A stretch of 64,000 nucleotides of DNA, taken from Meridianimarinicoccus marinus (GTDB lineage Bacteria > Pseudomonadota > Alphaproteobacteria > Rhodobacterales > Rhodobacteraceae). The notes under the pieces are model-generated. The model did no database searches. It was not told the DNA's origin and saw only the letters and a program-made list of their open reading frames with translations. Every line of letters starts with the position of its first letter. Within the stretch, counting starts at the first letter, position 1. Both the position numbers and the translations under genes were made by a program. The DNA lies in the NCBI RefSeq assembly GCF_040689105.1, contig NZ_JBFBVU010000001.1, positions 186,001 through 250,000 of the forward strand, written 5' to 3'. This document shows, piece by piece, positions 58,643 to 64,000 of the stretch.

Positions 58643-59359
58643 ATGACCGACAGCAATTCCCCCTCTGGCGCCCCGTGGCGCAATTTTTATGGCCGCCGAC
58701 GTGGCAAGGGCCTGCGGGATAGCCAGAAGGGCTATCTGAACGAAGACCTCGTGGCGCTCTCGCCCGGCAAAGTGGACTGGGACGCCAACCCCGAACGCGT
58801 GCCGCTGGATCTGGACGCCATGTTCGGCGGCAAGCCGGTCTGGCTGGAGATCGGGTTCGGCGGCGGCGAGCATATGGTGCATCAGGCGGCCCAAAACCCC
58901 GATGTCGGCATCATCGGCTGCGAGCCCTATATCAACGGCGTCGCCATGCTTCTGGGCAAAATCCGCCGCGCCGGGGTCGAGAACCTGAAGGTGCATCCGG
59001 GCGATGTGCGCGACATGTTCGATGTGCTGCCCGAGGCCAGCATCTCGCGCGCCTTCCTGCTGTACCCAGACCCCTGGCCGAAAAAGCGCCATCACCGCCG
59101 CCGCTTCGTGACGCCCGAGCATCTGGACCCCCTGGCGCGGGTGCTGAAGCCCGGCGCGATCTTCCGCATCGCCACCGATATTCCCGACTACGTGAGGCAG
59201 GCGCTGGAGCAACTTATGGCACGGCCCGATTTCGAATGGCTGGCCGAAGGCCCCGAGGATTGGCGCGCGCCCTGGGACGACTGGATTTCGACCCGCTATG
59301 AGCAAAAGGCGCTGCGCGAGGGGCGCACGCCGCATTACCTGACCTTCCGGCGGGTCTGA
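58643..59359 (+). CDS. trmB: tRNA (guanine-N7)-methyltransferase
   Basis: Makes m7G46 in tRNA. The 238-residue protein has an N-terminal RNA-binding segment (FYGRRRGKGLRDSQKGYL), the SAM motif VWLEIGFGGGEHMVHQAAQN near residue 70, IIGCEPYINGVAMLLGKI near 90, and the catalytic LLYPDPWPKKRHHRRRFVTP near 138. It stands 33 bp after lnt and 86 bp before aroA and may be transcribed with either. Confidence 0.95.
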   Translation: MTDSNSPSGAPWRNFYGRRRGKGLRDSQKGYLNEDLVALSPGKVDWDANPERVPLDLDAMFGGKPVWLEIGFGGGEHMVHQAAQNPDVGIIGCEPYINGVAMLLGKIRRAGVENLKVHPGDVRDMFDVLPEASISRAFLLYPDPWPKKRHHRRRFVTPEHLDPLARVLKPGAIFRIATDIPDYVRQALEQLMARPDFEWLAEGPEDWRAPWDDWISTRYEQKALREGRTPHYLTFRRV

Positions 59360-59445
59360 GACCTCCACGCATCCGCTGCGTCCCCATGGACCTTGCGGCA
59401 CACCGGCGCTAGGAGAAGCGCAACCAGTTTGAGAGGAGCTTTCCG

Positions 59446-60801
59446 ATGTCGTCCCACGGACCCGCCGCCCCGATGACCGCGCACCGCGCGGGCCCGCTGA
59501 CCGGAACCGCACATGTCCCCGGTGACAAGTCGATCTCGCATCGGTCGCTGATCCTTGGCGCCATGGCCGTGGGTGAAACCCGCGTGACCGGGCTGCTGGA
59601 AGGGCAGGACGTGCTGGACACCGCCAAGGCGATGCGCGCCTTCGGAGCCGAAGTGGCCCGCGATGCCGATGGCATCTGGCGGGTGCATGGGGTCGGCGTC
59701 AGCGGGTTTTCCGAACCCGAGGATGTGATCGACTGCGGCAATTCCGGCACCGGGGTGCGGCTGATCATGGGATGCATGGCGACCACGCCGATCTCGGCCA
59801 CCTTCACCGGCGATGCCTCGCTGCGCAGCCGTCCCATGGGGCGGATCACCGATCCGATTGCGCTGTTCGGTGCCCGGAGTTACGGCCGCAAGGGCGGGCG
59901 TCTGCCGATGACCATCGTCGGGGCGGCCACCCCGGTGCCGGTGCGCTATGCCACGCCGATGCCATCGGCGCAGGTGAAGTCCGCCGTGCTGCTGGCCGGG
60001 CTGAATGCGCCGGGCCAGACCGTGGTGATCGAGAAGGAGGCCACCCGCGACCATTCCGAACGGATGCTGGCGGGCTTCGGGGCGGTAGTGACGACCGAGG
60101 ACACCGACGAGGGGCGGGTCATCACCCTGACCGGCCAGCCCGAATTGAAACCGCAGACCATCGTGGTGCCGCGCGATCCTTCCTCGGCGGCCTTCCCGGT
60201 CTGTGCGGCGCTGATCACCGAAGGCTCGGACGTGCTGATCCCCAACATCGGCCTGAACCCGACGCGGGCGGGACTGTTCGCCACCCTGCGCGAGATGGGC
60301 GCGGATCTGACCTATGAGAACGAACGCACCGAGGGGGGCGAGCCGGTGGCCGACCTGCGCGCCCGGTTCTCGGACAGCATGCAGGGCATCGAAGTGCCGC
60401 CCGAGCGCGCACCGTCGATGATAGACGAATACCCGATCCTGTCGGTGGTGGCGGCCCTGTCCACGGGCAAGACGGTGATGCGCGGGGTCAAGGAACTGCG
60501 GGTCAAGGAAAGCGACCGGATCGACGCCATGGCGCGCGGGCTGGAAGCTTGCGGTGTGACCATCGAGGAAGACGAAGATACCTTCATCGTGCACGGCATG
60601 GGGGCGGGCGGCGTGCCCGGTGACGCGACCGCGGCCGCGCGGCTGGACCACCGCATTGCCATGTCTTTCCTGTGCCTTGGCATGGCCGCGCAGAAGCCGG
60701 TGACGGTGGATGACGCCGGGCCGATTGCAACGTCCTTCCCGATCTTCGTGCCCCTGATGCGGGAGCTGGGCGCGCGGTTGGAGGATGAAGCGGCGCGCTG
60801 A
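59446..60801 (+). CDS. aroA: 3-phosphoshikimate 1-carboxyvinyltransferase, class II type
   Basis: EPSP synthase of the shikimate pathway. The 451-residue protein begins GPLTGTAHVPGDKSISHRSL near residue 15 and contains CGNSGTGVRLIMGCMATTP near 98, VRYATPMPSAQVKSAVLLAG near 166 and APSMIDEYPILSVVAALSTG near 322, then ELRVKESDRIDAMARGL and LDHRIAMSFLCLGMA. The pattern follows class II (CP4-like) enzymes. At the site where the tolerant CP4 enzyme has Ala (GNAATG) this one has Gly (GNSGTG). GAGAGGAG lies ten bases before the ATG. Confidence 0.96.
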   Translation: MSSHGPAAPMTAHRAGPLTGTAHVPGDKSISHRSLILGAMAVGETRVTGLLEGQDVLDTAKAMRAFGAEVARDADGIWRVHGVGVSGFSEPEDVIDCGNSGTGVRLIMGCMATTPISATFTGDASLRSRPMGRITDPIALFGARSYGRKGGRLPMTIVGAATPVPVRYATPMPSAQVKSAVLLAGLNAPGQTVVIEKEATRDHSERMLAGFGAVVTTEDTDEGRVITLTGQPELKPQTIVVPRDPSSAAFPVCAALITEGSDVLIPNIGLNPTRAGLFATLREMGADLTYENERTEGGEPVADLRARFSDSMQGIEVPPERAPSMIDEYPILSVVAALSTGKTVMRGVKELRVKESDRIDAMARGLEACGVTIEEDEDTFIVHGMGAGGVPGDATAAARLDHRIAMSFLCLGMAAQKPVTVDDAGPIATSFPIFVPLMRELGARLEDEAAR

Positions 60802-60815
60802 CGCGCGGATTTCGT

Positions 60816-60846
60816 GCCTCCGGCGGGAGTATTTGTAACAAGAAAA
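60816..60846 (+). repeat. Short conserved intergenic element with mini-hairpin after aroA
   Basis: GCCTCCGGCGGGAGTATTTG followed by TAACAAGAAAAA lies 15-45 bp after the aroA stop. CTCC and GGAG can pair around GGCG, followed by TATTT, so it may act as a small terminator. I recognise the GCCTCCGGCGGG-ATATTT pattern as recurrent after genes in Rhodobacteraceae genomes. Only this copy was noticed in the window. Confidence 0.55.
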
Positions 60847-60950
60847 AGTGAGCGCCGTCTCGGGAATGCTCTGGGGGAGCGTCTCAGGCGCGAACGGGCT
60901 AAGCCTCGAGCGGTTTTGGAAACGGGTCGTGGGCGCGTTTCTGCCAGCTG

Positions 60951-61625
60951 TCAGGGGGCCTCGGGGGCCGGGGGGGCACTGTCTCCGCCTTCGAACAATT
61001 CGGATTGGTCAGTATCGCCGGTGTCCTGACCGGGCAGGTCTGCGCCCGGTGGCGGGCGGTTGTCGAGCAGACCGGCGGCGCGCAATTCCTTGAGGCCGGG
61101 CAGGTCGCGGGCGCTTTCCAGGCTGAAGTGATCGAGGAAGGTTTCGGTGACCACGAAGGTCACCGGGCGTCCGGGGGTCATGCGGCGGCGGCCCAGACGG
61201 ATCCATTCCATCTCGAGCAACTGGTCGATGGTGCCGCGGCTGACGCCGACGCCGCGGATTTCCTCGATCTCGGCGCGGGTGACCGGCTGGTGGTAGGCGA
61301 TGATCGCCAGGGTTTCGATGGCCGCGCGCGACAGCTTGCGGGTTTCCAGGGTCTCGCGGCTCATCAGGAAGGCAAGGTCCGGCGCGGTGCGGAAGGCCCA
61401 GGCTTCGCCCAATTTCAGCAATTGTACGCCTCGGCCTTCGTAGCGTTTTTGCAGATGCACCAAGGCGGTGACCGGGTCGGAGCCATGGGGCAGGCGGCCG
61501 TAAAGCTCCTTCAGGGTGACCGGGGCGGCAGAGGCGAAGAGCACCGCTTCGACCATCCGCTCCTGTTCGCCCATGGGCGGGGCCGTGAACAGGCTGGGGT
61601 CGTCCTTCGGGGCGTCCTCGGTCAT
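60951..61625 (-). CDS. scpB: Segregation and condensation protein B
   Basis: Kleisin-associated subunit of the SMC-ScpAB condensin. The 224-residue protein has tandem winged-helix domains: MVEAVLFASAAPVTLKELYG near residue 24, AAIETLAIIAYHQPVTRAEI near 98, and EEIRGVGVSRGTIDQLLEME near 118. The C-terminal tail is acidic and Pro-rich. Its start overlaps the scpA stop (ATGA). It converges with aroA; the 149-bp gap holds the conserved mini-hairpin element. Confidence 0.95.
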   Translation of the reverse strand: MTEDAPKDDPSLFTAPPMGEQERMVEAVLFASAAPVTLKELYGRLPHGSDPVTALVHLQKRYEGRGVQLLKLGEAWAFRTAPDLAFLMSRETLETRKLSRAAIETLAIIAYHQPVTRAEIEEIRGVGVSRGTIDQLLEMEWIRLGRRRMTPGRPVTFVVTETFLDHFSLESARDLPGLKELRAAGLLDNRPPPGADLPGQDTGDTDQSELFEGGDSAPPAPEAP

Positions 61626-62419
61626 GGGTCATCCTTTCGGCGGCGCAGGCGGATGGGGGCGAAAGTGTCGGACTGGTCCAACTCGACCTGGCCGCGTTTG
61701 ACCAGCTCCAGCGAGGCGGCAAAGGTGGCAGCCAGTGCCGAGCGGCGCTTCTTGGGATCCTCCAGCCAGCCGTCGGGCAGATAGCTGGAAAGATCCGTCC
61801 AGTCTCCGGCGAAGGCCACCAGCGGGCGCAGGCGGTCCAGCGCCTCTTCCATGGTCAGCACCGGGCCGCGGTCCAGCACAAAGGGGCGGAAGTCATCCTT
61901 GGTGCGCAGGCGGGCATAGGCCTGCATCAGATCCAGCAGCGAGGCGGTGAAGCGGGTGCGGCGCAGGCGGGCCACGCTTTCCTCCTCGCCACGGGCAAAG
62001 ACATCGCGGCCCAGCCGGTCTCGGCCCATCAGCTTGGCGGCGGCTTCGCGCATGGCTTCCAGCCGCTGCAACTGAAAGGCCAGGTGGGCGGCCATATCCT
62101 CGCCCGAGGGGCCGTCGTCCTCGGGGTCGGGGGGCAACAGCAGGCGCGATTTCAGGAAGGCAAGCCAGGCGGCCATGACCAGATAGTCGGCGGCCAGTTC
62201 GATGCGCAACTCCTTGGCCTTGTCGACGAAGACCAGATATTGCTCGGCCAGCGCCAGCACCGAGATCTTGCGCAGGTCCACCTTCTGGGTGCGCGACAGG
62301 GTCAGCAGCAAGTCGAGCGGGCCTTCGAACCCATCCACATCGACGATCAGCGCCTCGGAGGCGAGGCGGGCCTCAAGCGGTGTGACGTTGTCGTCCGACG
62401 ATGGGCCCGAGGGCGTCAT
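61622..62419 (-). CDS. scpA: Segregation and condensation protein A
   Basis: The kleisin that bridges SMC heads in chromosome condensation. The 265-residue protein has the N-terminal FEGPLDLLLTLSRTQKVDLR near residue 29, YLVMAAWLAFLKSRLLLPPD near 79, and a C-terminal winged helix with RRSALAATFAASLELVKRGQ, then VELDQSDTFAPIRLRRR. Start overlaps the nagZ stop by four bases. Order nagZ-scpA-scpB is typical of alphaproteobacteria. Confidence 0.95.
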   Translation of the reverse strand: MTPSGPSSDDNVTPLEARLASEALIVDVDGFEGPLDLLLTLSRTQKVDLRKISVLALAEQYLVFVDKAKELRIELAADYLVMAAWLAFLKSRLLLPPDPEDDGPSGEDMAAHLAFQLQRLEAMREAAAKLMGRDRLGRDVFARGEEESVARLRRTRFTASLLDLMQAYARLRTKDDFRPFVLDRGPVLTMEEALDRLRPLVAFAGDWTDLSSYLPDGWLEDPKKRRSALAATFAASLELVKRGQVELDQSDTFAPIRLRRRKDDP

Positions 62420-63417
62420 GCGGCGGGGTCCAGCAGGGCGGTCATCTGTGCGGTCAGGGCCTCCGCGTCGGCGTCCTCGGGGGGGCGGCGCAGGGCCAAT
62501 GCGGCCTCTGCGCGGGTCTGTCCCTTTGCCGAGAGGGTGCCGGAGGCTTCGGCCACCGTCTGCATCTCGGCCATCTCGCCGTTGCAGTGCAGGATGGCGT
62601 CGCAGCCGGCTGACAGGGCGGCAGTGCAGCGGTCGGCCAGCGCGCCGCCAAGGGCGCCCATGCAGATGTCGTCGGTCATCAGCAGCCCGTCAAAGCCGAT
62701 CTCGTCACGGATCAGCTGGATCAGCCGGGGCGACAGGGTGGCGGGCCGGTCGGGATCGATGTCGGGAAACAGCAAATGCGCGGTCATCGCCAGCGGCAGA
62801 TCGGCCAGCGGCTTGAAGGCGGCGAAATCTGTGGTGGCGAGCGTCGCCTGCGGCGTGTCCACCCGTGGCAGGGCCTTGTGACTGTCCAGCGTGGCGCGCC
62901 CGTGACCGGGCAGGTGTTTCAGAACCGGCAGCACCCCGCCCTGAAGAAAGCCGTCGGCCATGGCGCGGGCATTAATTGCCACCTGCGCGGCATCGGTGCC
63001 CAGACAGCGGTTGCGCAGGAAGGGATGGGTCTGGTCGTTGGCCACGTCGGCCGTGGGCGCGCAATTGACGTCGATGCCGACCGCGCGAAGTTCCTGCGCG
63101 ATGACGCGGGCGCGCAGGGTCAGGCTGGCGGCGGCATGGGGCCCGGCCCGGTCCACCTGATCCAGCGGCGGCAGCCATTGCCGCCAATGCGGCGGCCCCA
63201 TGCGCTGGACGCGTCCGCCTTCCTGGTCGATCAGCACCGGGGCGTCGCGGCCCACCGCAGAGCGCAGGTCGGCGGTCAGGGCGCGAACCTGATCGGGGGT
63301 GTCGATATTGCGGGCAAACAGGATGAAGCCCCAAGGGTCAGCCTCGCGAAAGAACGCCGCCTCGGATGGGGTCAGGGCAAACCCCGAACAGCCGAATATC
63401 GTTGCCCCCTGGGCCAT
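62416..63417 (-). CDS. nagZ: Beta-N-acetylhexosaminidase, GH3 family
   Basis: Removes N-acetylglucosamine from anhydro-muropeptides during cell-wall recycling. The 333-residue protein has GFILFARNIDTPDQVRAL near residue 30, LIDQEGGRVQRMGPPHW near 63, the GH3 signature KHLPGHGRATLDSHKALPRV near 165 with the His-Asp catalytic loop, and the nucleophile region FDGLLMTDDICMGALGG near 238. ATG 63417 has GGAGG six bases upstream; an in-frame ATG at 63432 is the alternative. Cytoplasmic. Confidence 0.95.
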   Translation of the reverse strand: MAQGATIFGCSGFALTPSEAAFFREADPWGFILFARNIDTPDQVRALTADLRSAVGRDAPVLIDQEGGRVQRMGPPHWRQWLPPLDQVDRAGPHAAASLTLRARVIAQELRAVGIDVNCAPTADVANDQTHPFLRNRCLGTDAAQVAINARAMADGFLQGGVLPVLKHLPGHGRATLDSHKALPRVDTPQATLATTDFAAFKPLADLPLAMTAHLLFPDIDPDRPATLSPRLIQLIRDEIGFDGLLMTDDICMGALGGALADRCTAALSAGCDAILHCNGEMAEMQTVAEASGTLSAKGQTRAEAALALRRPPEDADAEALTAQMTALLDPAA

Positions 63418-63475
63418 GATTGCCTCCGTCATTCTGCCCGGCAGGATTGCCGTTTCCGGGCCGGGATGCAATCGC

Positions 63476-64000
63476 TCAGCGCGTCCGCACCGGGATGCAT
63501 TCGGCGCGTTCGGCCAGAAGGGCGGCGCAGAAGTTGCGGGCGTCAGCCAGTCCCGTGAAACCATAGGCGCGCAGGCGGTAGCGGGTGGTGCCGGCAAGGG
63601 TGACAGGTTCGATCACTCGCGCCTTGGGGGCGAGGAAATCCGAAAACCTCAGGCCCAGGCGATCCCAGGCGGCGGCGGCCTCGGCCTCGGTGTCGTAGTC
63701 GCCCAGCTGCACCAGGCGCGTGCCCGAGGCGATCAGGTCGGGGTCGATTTCGCTGGTGGTGGCGACGGCGGGCAGCAGCAGGGCAATCGACGTGTCCGAG
63801 GCGGCCCGTGTCACCACGTCCTGATCGGGACGCGGCAATGGTCGCGGCGCGCCGGGGTTCTGATCCGCCTGCGGTACGGCCAGACCTTCCAGATCGGGCA
63901 GGGGCGTATCGGCATCCAGTCCCAGCACCTCGTTCAACGCACCTTGCACCGCGTCGCGCATCGAGGCGAGCGGATCGGCAGGCTCTCCGCGTGCCGTGTC
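63476..64000 (-). CDS. SPOR-domain protein, 5' part beyond window edge
   Basis: The C-terminal 174 residues of a larger protein; the frame is open through base 64000. The last 80 residues form a SPOR peptidoglycan-binding domain: GTRLVQLGDYDTEAEAAAAW near 98 from the edge, LRFSDFLAPKARVIEPV and TRYRLRAYGFTGLADARNFC, ending CIPVRTR. The preceding part is Pro/Asp-rich linker. Such proteins usually have an N-terminal membrane anchor, which lies outside the window. Its position upstream of nagZ-scpA-scpB is conserved in Rhodobacterales. Confidence 0.85.
   Translation of the reverse strand, partial: DTARGEPADPLASMRDAVQGALNEVLGLDADTPLPDLEGLAVPQADQNPGAPRPLPRPDQDVVTRAASDTSIALLLPAVATTSEIDPDLIASGTRLVQLGDYDTEAEAAAAWDRLGLRFSDFLAPKARVIEPVTLAGTTRYRLRAYGFTGLADARNFCAALLAERAECIPVRTR

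Noticed and set aside
1..64000. tRNA, rRNA, CRISPR or insertion sequence
   Set aside because: I looked for T-arm-like GGTTCGA outside genes, regularly spaced repeats, transposase motifs and terminal inverted repeats and saw none. A covariance-model scan would be needed to exclude a small RNA.

Overview
The window is a high-GC bacterial chromosome segment. Its gene content and order point to an alphaproteobacterium of the Rhodobacteraceae/Roseobacter type: a fabA-fabB-fabI operon divergent from a Fur-family Irr regulator, an lptF-lptG-lptD-surA-pdxA-rsmA operon facing pepA-holC, SPOR-nagZ-scpA-scpB, miaB-phoH-ybeY-corC-lnt, a DUF4167 protein, and overlapping ATGA or TGATG junctions throughout. 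I place it at family level only; species cannot be read from the sequence. About 62 intact or edge-truncated protein genes are supported. I saw no rRNA, tRNA, CRISPR array or intact insertion sequence.

Layout. 1-3370: corrin-ring genes (cobA cut by the left edge; cbiD-cobK) followed by an AlkA-type DNA glycosylase. 3367-4789: a carboxylesterase and a free-standing HNH endonuclease. 4806-12590: a carbohydrate uptake and catabolism locus. It has a divergent ATPase gene, a GntR regulator, an acyl-sugar-type esterase, a binding protein, two permeases, a TIM-barrel isomerase and a Gfo/Idh/MocA dehydrogenase, with two identical palindromes between the divergent starts. 12635-13582: an orphan radical SAM enzyme. 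13779-17530: zwf-pgl-pgi. 17519-23584: GNAT and cupin genes, a PRC-barrel envelope protein with an EcfG-like promoter, enolase, a DMT transporter, Fur/Mur and SelO.

23632-27060 is a graveyard. It holds remnants of a tripartite tricarboxylate transporter (tctC, tctB, tctA), an enolase-superfamily enzyme, an FCD-type GntR regulator and a PdxA-like dehydrogenase. All carry frameshifts, stops or deletions, and none has been replaced by a mobile element. It is followed by a nucleoside hydrolase, an orphan iron-type binding protein with a clear terminator, and mazG.

30350-47339 is mostly core: DUF1499, prfA-prmC, DUF4167, the LPS-transport/surA/pdxA/rsmA operon, pepA-holC, an aspartic protease, MarC, an ABC-F ATPase and a LysR regulator. 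47596-49228 holds ndk, a TfoX-like gene and a little-annotated stretch with two (possibly three) very short minus-strand ORFs. Their products share the C-terminal pattern F-x-D-W; the first two end DWAMI and DWASI. This is the best candidate in the window for something undescribed. 49229-64000 is again core: fabIBA, irr, a CadD-like transporter, miaB, phoH, ybeY, corC, lnt, trmB, a class II aroA, scpB, scpA, nagZ and a SPOR protein cut by the right edge.

Assignments rest on reading translated motifs, lengths and context by eye. Promoter, operator and terminator calls come from inspection, not from a trained model.
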